Source: Candidatus Gastranaerophilales bacterium (GTDB lineage Bacteria > Cyanobacteriota > Vampirovibrionia > Gastranaerophilales > Gastranaerophilaceae). Taken from it: DNA of 32,713 nt. The notes beneath the pieces are model-generated. The model made no database searches. It had not been told where the DNA came from and worked only from the letters and a program-made list of their open reading frames with translations. The stretch lies in assembly GCA_944323335.1 (NCBI GenBank), contig CALUSB010000021.1:1-32713 (forward strand). Direction: 5' to 3'. This document shows, in pieces, positions 6,563-13,520 of the stretch; position 1 is the stretch's first letter; every line of letters begins with the position of its first letter. Made by a program: the position numbers and the translations under genes.

Positions 6563-7813
6563 ATGGATAATATAAAAGATATTGCAAAAGCAGCAAAAAA
6601 CGCCTCTCTTGAGCTTTTAGGGATGAGTGAAGAAATAAAAAACAAAGCCCTTGAAGCTATGAGAAAAAATCTTGAACTGCATAAGGATGAGATTTTTGAG
6701 GCTAATAAAAAAGATTTAGACGAGGCAAAAGCCCTTGTAGAATCAGGCGAGATAACTCAATCTACCTATGGCAGATTGAAGCTTGATGAAAATAAAATGA
6801 GAGATATGCTAAAAGGCATAAGCGATGTTATCTCTCTTGAAGACCCCGTAAATAAAGTTTTTTGGACAAAAGAACTTGATGAGGGTTTGATTTTAAAGAA
6901 AATCTCCTGCCCTATAGGGGTTATAGGAGTAATTTTTGAGGCTCGTCCGGATGTAATTTCTCAAATTGCTTCTCTTGCGGTCAAATCAGGTAATGCAGTT
7001 ATTCTAAAAGGCGGAAAAGAGTCCAATAATACAAACGCCGCTATTGCAAAGATAATAAACGAGGCGCTTAGTGAGGTTGAGGGCTTTACAAAAAATGCCA
7101 TTAACCTTGTGTTTAAAAGAGATGATATAAAAGGACTTTTAGAGCTTGATGAATATGTGGATTTAATCATACCAAGAGGCTCAAATAAACTTGTTAAATA
7201 CATTCAAGAAAATACAAAAATTCCTGTTTTAGGCCATGCCTCAGGAATTTGCCATATATTTGTGGATAAAACCGCAAAGCCTGAGCTTGCACATAAGCTC
7301 TGTGTTGATGCTAAAGTTCAATACCCGAGCGCATGTAACGCAGTTGAAACCATACTTGTACACAAAGACTACCCGCAGCTTGATGAATTAAAAAATGCGC
7401 TTAAAGCTGCAGATGTTAAAATTGTTGAAAATCCTGAAGATTTTTCACATGAATACGGTGATAAAATCGTTTCTCTAAAAGTTGTAAACGATACGGATGA
7501 AGCAATAGCGCATATTAACAAATACGGCTCAGGGCACACTGACAGTATCTTAAGCGAAGATAGCAAAAATGTTGAAAAATTTATGAACTATGTAGATTCT
7601 GCAGGTGTTTATCACAATGTCTCTACCCGTTTTTCAGACGGTTTTAGATACGGTTTTGGCGCAGAAGTAGGTATTTCAACAAATAAAACTCACGCCAGAG
7701 GCCCGGTGGGCTTAGATGGGCTGACAATATACAAATACAAGCTTTTTGGCTCTTATCAAACGGTAGAACCCTACGCTAAGGGTGAAAAAACTTTTACACA
7801 CAAGTTTATTTAA
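6563..7813 (+). CDS. proA: Gamma-glutamyl phosphate reductase
   Basis: 416 residues, normal for ProA. NADPH-dependent reduction of gamma-glutamyl phosphate to glutamate-5-semialdehyde, the second step of proline synthesis. Aldehyde-dehydrogenase fold with PIGVIGVIFEARPDV, VILKGGKES, and the catalytic cysteine C258 in YPSACNAVET. The ending GPVGLDGLTIYKYKLFGSYQ is typical of the family. Preceded by AAGG with 6-nt spacing and directly downstream of proB, whose unstable product it probably receives. Confidence 0.97.
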   Translation: MDNIKDIAKAAKNASLELLGMSEEIKNKALEAMRKNLELHKDEIFEANKKDLDEAKALVESGEITQSTYGRLKLDENKMRDMLKGISDVISLEDPVNKVFWTKELDEGLILKKISCPIGVIGVIFEARPDVISQIASLAVKSGNAVILKGGKESNNTNAAIAKIINEALSEVEGFTKNAINLVFKRDDIKGLLELDEYVDLIIPRGSNKLVKYIQENTKIPVLGHASGICHIFVDKTAKPELAHKLCVDAKVQYPSACNAVETILVHKDYPQLDELKNALKAADVKIVENPEDFSHEYGDKIVSLKVVNDTDEAIAHINKYGSGHTDSILSEDSKNVEKFMNYVDSAGVYHNVSTRFSDGFRYGFGAEVGISTNKTHARGPVGLDGLTIYKYKLFGSYQTVEPYAKGEKTFTHKFI

Positions 7814-7825
7814 TTATTTTTTTGT

Positions 7826-7831
7826 TATAAT
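7826..7831 (+). promoter_or_regulatory. Putative -10 box of nadA
   Basis: TATAAT lies 38 nt before the nadA start in an A/T-rich gap after proA. No clear -35 at 17 nt. It would separate nadA from the pro block. Confidence 0.45.
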
Positions 7832-7869
7832 AAAATAATCTAAGCAACAACAAAAGGCGCACTTATTAG

Positions 7870-8778
7870 ATGCAAGAGATTATAGAGAAAATAAATAAGC
7901 TCAAAAAAGAGCGCAAAGCGATAATTTTGGCGCATTGTTATCAAAATGTTGAAATTGATAATGTGGCAGATTATGTTGGCGACTCTTTAGGTTTATCAAG
8001 AATAGCTGCTAAAACGGACGCTGAAATAATTGTCTTTGCGGGTGTTTATTTTATGGCGGAAACCGCAAAAATTCTTTCTCCCGATAAAAAAGTTCTCCTG
8101 CCTAATATGAACTCAGGCTGTCAAATGGCCAATATGATTGACATTAAGCGCATGAAAGAATTCAAGGCAAAATACCCTGATATTCCCGTTGTTTGCTATG
8201 TAAATTCAACTGCTGAAGTTAAAGCACAGGCTGATGTCTGCTGCACAAGTTCAAACGCTATTGATATAGTTCGTTCTCTGAATTGCAAAAAAGTTCTTTT
8301 TGCTCCGGATTGTTATTTAGGCTCTTGGGTTGCAAAAAAACTGCCTGATGTAGAAATTATCTCATATAACGGTTTTTGCCCGACTCACTTGAGGCTTATG
8401 CCCGATGAAGTGAAGAAAATGCGCATTTTATACCCTGATGCTGCAACTCTTGTGCACCCTGAGTGCCATCAGGAAGTGGTTAAGCTTGCCGACTTTGTGG
8501 GCTCAACCACTCAGATAATGCAGTATTGCGAAAGAAGCAAGAAAAAAACATTTTTAATAGGTACGGAAAAAGGCGTTGTAGACAGGCTCTCGCGCGATTT
8601 TCCCGAAAAAGAATTTATACTCATTTCAGACAGGCTTGTCTGCCATAATATGAAATATAATACCTTGGAGGACATTTTGCATGTTCTGCAAACAGGCGAG
8701 AATGAAGTTTTTGTTGAAGAAAACTTAAGAAAACTCGCCCTTGGCGCTATTGAGCGTATGGTAAAATGCGCGGTTTAG
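7870..8778 (+). CDS. nadA: Quinolinate synthase
   Basis: 302 residues, full length. It condenses iminoaspartate with dihydroxyacetone phosphate to quinolinate in NAD synthesis, using an oxygen-sensitive [4Fe-4S] cluster. The three cluster cysteines expected for NadA are at C84 (NSGCQMAN), C170 (NGFCPTH) and C258 (RLVCHNM). Also seen: AHCYQ (21-25), VCYVNSTAEVKA, and HPEC at ~196-199. The nearest purine-rich site (AAAGG near 7853) is 12-13 nt from ATG, a weak spacing. nadB and nadC are absent from the window. Its TAG overlaps the TAA of the convergent zinc-ribbon gene by two bases (the shared 4-nt TTAG). Confidence 0.96.
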   Translation: MQEIIEKINKLKKERKAIILAHCYQNVEIDNVADYVGDSLGLSRIAAKTDAEIIVFAGVYFMAETAKILSPDKKVLLPNMNSGCQMANMIDIKRMKEFKAKYPDIPVVCYVNSTAEVKAQADVCCTSSNAIDIVRSLNCKKVLFAPDCYLGSWVAKKLPDVEIISYNGFCPTHLRLMPDEVKKMRILYPDAATLVHPECHQEVVKLADFVGSTTQIMQYCERSKKKTFLIGTEKGVVDRLSRDFPEKEFILISDRLVCHNMKYNTLEDILHVLQTGENEVFVEENLRKLALGAIERMVKCAV

Positions 8779-9092
8779 TTAATGTATTTTGACCAGTTTT
8801 CATCGAGATTTTGAAAAAAATGATGTGCGTCTAATACATCGTCGTAATTTATCGGCTCTGCGTTAATTTCGGGCTTTTTTTCATCCATATCAAGAGCTTT
8901 TTCAAGTTCGTTTGAATCCATGCCCAAAAGTGCCATGCCAAAGCACCTTTTGCACTTTTCGCATTTTACCTGAAAGACAAGTAAACCCTTTTCACTCCTC
9001 ATAATTTTTATGGAATTTTCATCATATTCGCTCCTGCATCGGGAACAGTGCATATTAATTAACAGTCTTTTTATATTGCTTAATTCTGACAT
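8775..9092 (-). CDS. Zinc-ribbon-like hypothetical protein
   Basis: 105 residues from ATG 9092, supported by GAGG (complement of 9101-9104) at 8-nt spacing; an upstream in-frame ATG at 9149 would add 19 residues and has no better ribosome site. Two CxxC pairs (CSRC and CEKC, ~27 residues apart) make a four-cysteine zinc ribbon in the N-half; a further C follows in KRCFGMALLG. The C-half is acidic (ALDMDEKKPEI...DDVLDAHHFF). No signal peptide. Probably a small cytoplasmic metal- or nucleic-acid-binding protein; I know no named family. Stop codon overlaps that of nadA. Confidence 0.72.
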   Translation of the reverse strand: MSELSNIKRLLINMHCSRCRSEYDENSIKIMRSEKGLLVFQVKCEKCKRCFGMALLGMDSNELEKALDMDEKKPEINAEPINYDDVLDAHHFFQNLDENWSKYIN

Positions 9093-9210
9093 AATTAAAT
9101 CCTCATTATTAATTTTTATTACAATATCGCGTGAAATTATAAAGAACACTTCTTTTTGTGTCGATTAATTAAATACAAGGAACAGGTTGTTTAGAAAGCG
9201 AGGCTTATAT

Positions 9211-9366
9211 ATGTTTGAAGCTCTTGGTTTAGTATTTTTTGCAGGTGTAGTATATTTATTTCTTGTTGTAGTACCTACTGCAATTGAATTTATCGGCAAT
9301 GAAGAATTTAGCAGCTCTTATTTTAAACATCTGGCAAAACCCCACGTAAACTCCTTCGGACGCTAG
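9211..9366 (+). CDS. Small single-pass membrane protein, 51 residues
   Basis: Short reading frame starting MFEALGLVFFAGVVYLFLVV, then a conserved-looking tail with PTAIEFIGNEEF and ending LAKPHVNSFGR. Residues ~5-22 form one transmembrane helix. Support for being real: a Shine-Dalgarno-like GAGG (9200-9203) 7 nt before ATG, coding-like codon use matching the neighbours, and a strong terminator 22 nt after the stop (9388-9419), making a tidy monocistronic unit. It sits in an otherwise empty 397-bp gap. Function unknown. Confidence 0.65.
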   Translation: MFEALGLVFFAGVVYLFLVVVPTAIEFIGNEEFSSSYFKHLAKPHVNSFGR

Positions 9367-9387
9367 GCGAAGCATTTTTATAACTTT

Positions 9388-9419
9388 AGAGTGCATATTT
9401 TTATGCGCTCTTTTGTTTT
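9388..9419 (+). terminator. Rho-independent terminator of the 51-residue membrane protein gene
   Basis: AGAGTGCATA (9388-9397) pairs with TATGCGCTCT (9402-9411), one G-U pair, 4-nt T loop, followed by TTTGTTTT. Confidence 0.85.
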
Positions 9420-9489
9420 AATGACTTTTCTATCCTCCTTTTGTTCCAAAAAGCTTGAAAAAATAGCCTGAAAGGGTAATATATAAGAT

Positions 9490-10230
9490 ATGAATATCAA
9501 GAAAATTTTGTTCATATTTTATATAATGTTTTTTGGTTTATATCCTGCCTGTGGTGAAGAAATTGCACCTCAGAGCGAGGATAAAAGTGAGCTGCAGCAG
9601 TTTGTCTTTGCTGTAGATGATGCTGATGAAGTTATAGAAGGTGCTGTTGAGATAACTCAAGAGGAGGAAAAACCTTTCTTGGGAGATTATATTGAATTAA
9701 AAGAAACTGCCTGCGATGATGATATTTTGTTAAATACCGATTTTAACCCTAAATACAGGGTTAATCAGATAAAAAAAGTGTCAACTTATTCAAAATCTCT
9801 TGAAATGCCCTCGGGAAACGATATGGTGCTGGGTAATGACAAGTTTGGCATAACTTCAAAATCTACTCAGTATAATGATTCAAACACTTTAAATAAAAAC
9901 CTCCGCCAAGAGCTTGGTGCAACGGTTAGAGGCAAATATTTAAGCTTAACGGGCGGAGTTGAAACCACATATGACACAACTAACATAAACTCAGCCTCAA
10001 GGGGTGCTTTTATAACACCCAGCATACGCTTAGGAGAGAGAGCCTCTATATCTTTTAAAAACAAAATAAGCGGTCAAAAACTCAATAAATATGAGCCTAT
10101 GGTCGGAATAGACTATACCCCTAAATATATTAAAAACAGCAGTATATGGATGGGCGCAGGTGCTACTATTCTTGATAATGCCATGCAATCTCAATCGCTT
10201 AATTTAAGAACCAATTTTTATGTCTTTTAA
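9490..10230 (+). CDS. Exported, beta-rich hypothetical protein (possible outer-membrane protein)
   Basis: 246 residues. Hydrophobic signal 1-~21 (MNIKKILFIFYIMFFGLYPA), acidic linker ~22-75, then ~95-246 a run of alternating strands (GATVRGKYLSLTGGVETTY, GERASISFKNKISGQ, SIWMGAGATILD) that ends in NFYVF. The terminal aromatic residue fits a BAM-recognised outer-membrane beta-barrel end, though only about half a small barrel is visible. It is followed after 9 nt by an exported GH3 hydrolase, suggesting co-transcription and a cell-envelope role. The Shine-Dalgarno (AAAGGG, 9471-9476) is 13 nt from ATG, longer than usual. Confidence 0.65.
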   Translation: MNIKKILFIFYIMFFGLYPACGEEIAPQSEDKSELQQFVFAVDDADEVIEGAVEITQEEEKPFLGDYIELKETACDDDILLNTDFNPKYRVNQIKKVSTYSKSLEMPSGNDMVLGNDKFGITSKSTQYNDSNTLNKNLRQELGATVRGKYLSLTGGVETTYDTTNINSASRGAFITPSIRLGERASISFKNKISGQKLNKYEPMVGIDYTPKYIKNSSIWMGAGATILDNAMQSQSLNLRTNFYVF

Positions 10231-10239
10231 GGGGAATTT

Positions 10240-11349
10240 ATGAAAAAAATAATAGCTTTTTTTGCCTTTGTTGCGCTATGTATGCCCGTGAGTGCGGATT
10301 TTAATTATAATAACACTCTTTTGCGCCATAAAATAGGGCAAATGCTGATAGTAGGGTTTGACGGCACAAAGCTTGAGAAAAATTCTACTCTATATAATGA
10401 CCTTGAAAATGACAGAATATCAGGGGTTATAATTTTTTCTAACTCTACAAAAGACCCAAAAAGCATTAAAAACGTAAAAAATCCAAAACAGTTAAAAAAG
10501 CTTATCTCCGATATTAAAGCAGCCTCAAAGACAAAACTTTTTATCTCAATTGACCAAGAGGGCGGAAAAATCTCCCGCCTGCCTTCAAACAGGGGTTTTA
10601 GCGTTGATACCCTTTCTCATAAAGAACTCGGGGACAAAAATGACGAGATGACAACATATCTTGAGGCAAAAAAAATTGCCTCAACCCTTAAAGATTTGGG
10701 CATAAACTTGAACTTTGCCCCATGTGTGGATTTGGCGCTTAATCCTAATTCACAGGTAATTTATAAACTCGGACGCTCTTTTTCTGATGACCCGAAAAAA
10801 GTTATAAACCATGCTAATGCGTATATTCTCGCGCATAATCAATACGGTATTTTAACAGCTCCAAAGCACTTCCCGGGCCATGGCAGCGCTTCGGGTGACA
10901 CTCACAAAGGTTTTGTTGATGTTAGCGATATGTACACAAACCTTGAACTTGAGCCTTATAAGGCGCTTATTTCAAGCGCAGCTGCACAGAATATTATGGT
11001 TTCTCACATTTACAATAAAAATATTGATGATAAATACCCCGCTACACTTTCATATAAAACGGTAAATGACCTTTTAGCGGGCAAGCTCGGTTTTAAGGGG
11101 CTTATTATAACAGATGATATGCAGATGGGTGCAATAGCCGATAATTACACATTTGAAGAGGCTGTAATAAATTCTATTAACGCAGGCTGCGACATATTGG
11201 TATTCGGTAACAACATAAGTGAAGATAAAGAAATAGCCAAAAAGTTTAACGATACTGTTTTTAATGCCGTAAAAGACGGCAAAATAAGCCCCCGGAGAAT
11301 TGAGGAGGCTTATATAAAAATATCAAAAGTAAAATCCGCGCTTAATTAA
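10240..11349 (+). CDS. Exported GH3 beta-N-acetylhexosaminidase (NagZ-like)
   Basis: 369 residues; signal peptide 1-~19 (cleavage after VSA). GH3 fold: IGQMLIVGFDG, then SIDQEGGKISRLP, NFAPCVDLALNP, KHFPGHGSASGDTH with the acid/base dyad D220 and H222, and ITDDMQMGAI with the nucleophile D292. These fit enzymes that remove N-acetylglucosamine from muropeptides in wall recycling. Classic NagZ is cytoplasmic in Gram-negatives; here a signal peptide places it in the periplasm or outside, so wall turnover or scavenging of foreign wall is possible. AAGGGG is 5 nt before ATG. Its TAA overlaps the stop of the convergent small membrane gene. Confidence 0.9.
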   Translation: MKKIIAFFAFVALCMPVSADFNYNNTLLRHKIGQMLIVGFDGTKLEKNSTLYNDLENDRISGVIIFSNSTKDPKSIKNVKNPKQLKKLISDIKAASKTKLFISIDQEGGKISRLPSNRGFSVDTLSHKELGDKNDEMTTYLEAKKIASTLKDLGINLNFAPCVDLALNPNSQVIYKLGRSFSDDPKKVINHANAYILAHNQYGILTAPKHFPGHGSASGDTHKGFVDVSDMYTNLELEPYKALISSAAAQNIMVSHIYNKNIDDKYPATLSYKTVNDLLAGKLGFKGLIITDDMQMGAIADNYTFEEAVINSINAGCDILVFGNNISEDKEIAKKFNDTVFNAVKDGKISPRRIEEAYIKISKVKSALN

Positions 11350-11597
11350 TTTTCTTTTGTTTCGGGGGGATTTGTTTGAACATCAGGGCTTAAAGACCAC
11401 AGAGTGGCAACAAGCCAGCCTAAAAATGTCCACCCGAGAAAAATTGTAATTAAAGTTATGGGCAAAATTTGATTGTGCTTTCTTGCGGCAGCAATTATAA
11501 TAGGCAAAAAATACAGCGCCAAAGCTATAAAACCGCCTATTGCAAGACCTAAGAACATAAACATTATTATTATGCTGAAAAATGTTTCAAATCCCAT
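11346..11597 (-). CDS. Superinfection-immunity-family small membrane protein
   Basis: 83 residues. Two transmembrane helices (~5-34 and ~44-68). The pattern ALYFLPIIIAAARKH followed by ITIFLGWTFLGWLVATLWSL matches the Imm_superinfect family, named for phage T4 Imm, which blocks DNA entry of related phages. Most chromosomal members have no tested role. A Shine-Dalgarno GAGG lies 5 nt before ATG. It follows the corC-like gene by 8 nt on the same strand, so the two form an operon; a general membrane role is as likely as phage defence. Confidence 0.8.
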   Translation of the reverse strand: MGFETFFSIIIMFMFLGLAIGGFIALALYFLPIIIAAARKHNQILPITLITIFLGWTFLGWLVATLWSLSPDVQTNPPETKEN

Positions 11598-11605
11598 TTT
11601 TACCT

Positions 11606-12940
11606 CTATTCATTTTCTTGTGCGCTAAGCGCGCTTTCTTGTCTTTTTATTTTTAATTTAACAATCCTTGCGCCGTCTGTTTCAAGGACTTTAAAAGTAA
11701 AGCCGCCGATAGTTGTGATGTCATTTTCTTTTGCGATGTGACCTAAGTACTTAACAACAAGACCGCCTATAGTGTCAACGTCCTCATCATCAAATTTCAG
11801 GTCAAAGTATTCGCTAAATTCATCCAATCGCATCATGGCGTTTGCCACATATTCATTGTCATAAATCTGTCTGATGTCGGCTTCCTCTTCATCAAACTCA
11901 TCTTGCACTTCGCCAAAAATTTCTTCAAGCACATCTTCAAGAGTGATAAGACCCGATACTCCGCCAAATTCGTCTATAACGATTGCCATCTGAGTCTTTT
12001 TCTCTTTAAATTCGAGCACCATATTGTCCATAGTCATTGTTTCAGGGACTAAAATCGGCTCACGCAGGATTTCTTTTAGGTTTATTTCTCTGCCCTCAAC
12101 CATAAGAGGATAAATGTCCTTAACGTGCAATATACCTAAAACATGGTCTAAATCGTCACTGTAGACAGGGTATCTTGTGTATTGATTTTCAATAATGAGT
12201 TTATTTAAGTCTTGAGTTGATATGTCAATAGGAACACTTACAACGTCGGGACGAGGCACCATGACCTGTTTTGCCAATGTGTCGGAAAATTTAAAGACAT
12301 TTTGTAAAATTTCTTTTTCCGTGTCGTTTAAAACGCCCTCTTTGTGAGATTCGTTTATAATCATATCCAGCTCTTCAACAGAGTGCACAATGTGTGCGCT
12401 GTGAGCCGGAGGGATTTTAATCAACGATAAAAGCCAGTTGCCAAGACCGTTTAGGAGGAAAATAAACGGTGTAAAGATTTTTGTTATAGCATACATCGGA
12501 CGGGCTACAAAAAGCGTCGTGCGCTCGGGGAATTGCAGTGCAATTGATTTTGGCATAAGTTCGCCTATTACGACGTGCATAAATGTAATTAGCGAAAATG
12601 CAAGAGTAACTGCAAGAGAGTGTGTTGCAAATCCGCGCCAAGCCTCGGGTAAAAAGTGGAAAACAGGCTCAATAAGCCTTACAAGAGTAGATTCGCCCAC
12701 CCAACCTAAGCCGATACTTGAAATTGTAATACCTAATTGAACCGCAGCAATTGTTTTATCAAGGTGCTCAATACCGCCAAGTGCGATTTTTGCGTCAGTA
12801 TTACCCTCGTTTGAGAGTTGTGAAACACGTGTTTTTCTGATACTTACAAATGCAAACTCGCTTGCTACAAAAAATCCGTTTGAAAACAACAAAAATGCCA
12901 CTACTAGCAAATTAAATATCAAACTCTGGTCTATATCCAT
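11606..12940 (-). CDS. CNNM/CBS-domain transporter, HlyC/CorC family
   Basis: 444 residues. Order: CNNM (DUF21) membrane domain ~1-185 with four hydrophobic segments starting FNLLVVAFLLFSNGFFVASEF and including HVVIGELMPKSIALQFP; CBS pair ~205-335 (MVPRPDVVSVPID, YPVYSDDLDHVLGILHVKD, MAIVIDEFGGVSGLITLEDVLE); CorC/HlyC transporter-associated domain ~355-435. Relatives (CorB/CorC, MpfA) act in magnesium or cobalt efflux at the inner membrane; the 'hemolysin' name is historical. GGGAG lies 5 nt before ATG. Co-transcribed with the small downstream membrane protein. Confidence 0.92.
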   Translation of the reverse strand: MDIDQSLIFNLLVVAFLLFSNGFFVASEFAFVSIRKTRVSQLSNEGNTDAKIALGGIEHLDKTIAAVQLGITISSIGLGWVGESTLVRLIEPVFHFLPEAWRGFATHSLAVTLAFSLITFMHVVIGELMPKSIALQFPERTTLFVARPMYAITKIFTPFIFLLNGLGNWLLSLIKIPPAHSAHIVHSVEELDMIINESHKEGVLNDTEKEILQNVFKFSDTLAKQVMVPRPDVVSVPIDISTQDLNKLIIENQYTRYPVYSDDLDHVLGILHVKDIYPLMVEGREINLKEILREPILVPETMTMDNMVLEFKEKKTQMAIVIDEFGGVSGLITLEDVLEEIFGEVQDEFDEEEADIRQIYDNEYVANAMMRLDEFSEYFDLKFDDEDVDTIGGLVVKYLGHIAKENDITTIGGFTFKVLETDGARIVKLKIKRQESALSAQENE

Positions 12941-13008
12941 TTTTTCTCCCTAAAGTGACAGTGTATATTATACCTGAAAATCTGGATTTTTCAAGTAGAA
13001 AAGAACTC

Positions 13009-13082
13009 AAAAAAAGAGGCACTATGTTGTATAGATTTAATCTACCTACCTGGAGCGTGCCTCATAGAATTAAGATACGAAA
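13009..13082 (-). repeat. Dispersed repeat block 1, copy A (terminator-like hairpin)
   Basis: About 74 bp matching 32279-32353 with two substitutions. Its core is a 7-bp stem GAGGCAC/GTGCCTC (13016-13022 with 13057-13063) closing a 34-nt loop that holds an inner stem TAGAT/ATCTA. Read on the minus strand the outer stem is followed by seven T's, so it has the form of an intrinsic terminator or the 3' end of a structured RNA. In both copies it lies downstream of a glycine-rich prepilin-like gene. Confidence 0.8.
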
Positions 13083-13211
13083 CGGATTTTGTGCGGGCGC
13101 GATAGCATTAGCGTGCGCCCATGCGAGTCACTTTGACGAAGTGACAAAATTTCTATGAAATTTTCAAACGAAGTCAAAAAGTGAGGAGCGTCAATAATCC
13201 AAGAAACCCAC
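13083..13211. repeat. Hairpin-rich insert between repeat blocks, copy A only
   Basis: 129 bp absent from copy B. It contains several perfect short stems: GGGCGC/GCGCCC (near 13095-13120), GTCACTT-tgacg-AAGTGAC (near 13127-13145) and AAATTTC-tat-GAAATTT (near 13147-13164). Part of it recurs nearby: 13113-13134 matches 13344-13365 at 19 of 22 positions, and a 14-nt AAATTTTCAAACGA occurs at 13158-13171 and 13246-13259. No coding frame is convincing here. Confidence 0.6.
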
Positions 13212-13326
13212 GTAGAAAATTTTCTACGGGGCTTGTGCCCCGTTAAAATTTTCAAACGAGCCTTAGGATGTGAGCCCGTGGCGGCAAAGCAAGGAGCTTT
13301 GGCGGACAGGGCGACACTGGACTTAG
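13212..13326 (-). repeat. Dispersed repeat block 2, copy A
   Basis: 115 bp matching 32359-32473 with a single substitution seen. Contains the palindrome GTAGAAAATTTTCTAC, the hairpin ACGGGGC-ttgt-GCCCCGT, and a GCAAAGC/GCTTTGG stem. Much more G+C-rich than surrounding genes. No convincing open frame. Non-coding RNA, 3'-UTR element or mobile-repeat remnant are all possible. Confidence 0.8.
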
Positions 13327-13396
13327 TTTATTTTGCAAATAGTGTGCGCCCATATAAGTCACTTTAATAAATTTTCTCCTTATACCTTTTAACCTT

Positions 13397-13451
13397 GTTC
13401 ATTTTCTTTCTTTTTGTTTCAAGCGCCAACGCAAAAAGAAAGAAAATGAAC
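13397..13451. repeat. 20-bp perfect inverted repeat (large hairpin)
   Basis: 13397-13416 pairs perfectly with 13432-13451 around a 15-nt loop. One arm is pyrimidine-rich, the other purine-rich, and a third similar purine tract follows at 13452-13466. It lies about 70 nt beyond the prepilin gene's 3' end and could end transcription from that side, though no T run follows the stem on either strand. Confidence 0.75.
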
Positions 13452-13520
13452 CAAAAGAAAGAAAAACGCGGCTTTTTAGTATGTATCTTTTTGCGTGTAT
13501 TTAATCCTTAGAGTAAGAGT

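Noticed and set aside
12955..13158. Plus-strand 67-codon open frame in the repeat region
   Set aside because: No ribosome site, runs through the block 1 hairpin, and the frame is not kept in copy B.
13083..13211. Integron attC site
   Set aside because: Hairpins are present but the conserved RYYYAAC/GTTRRRY core pair was not found and no integrase is nearby.
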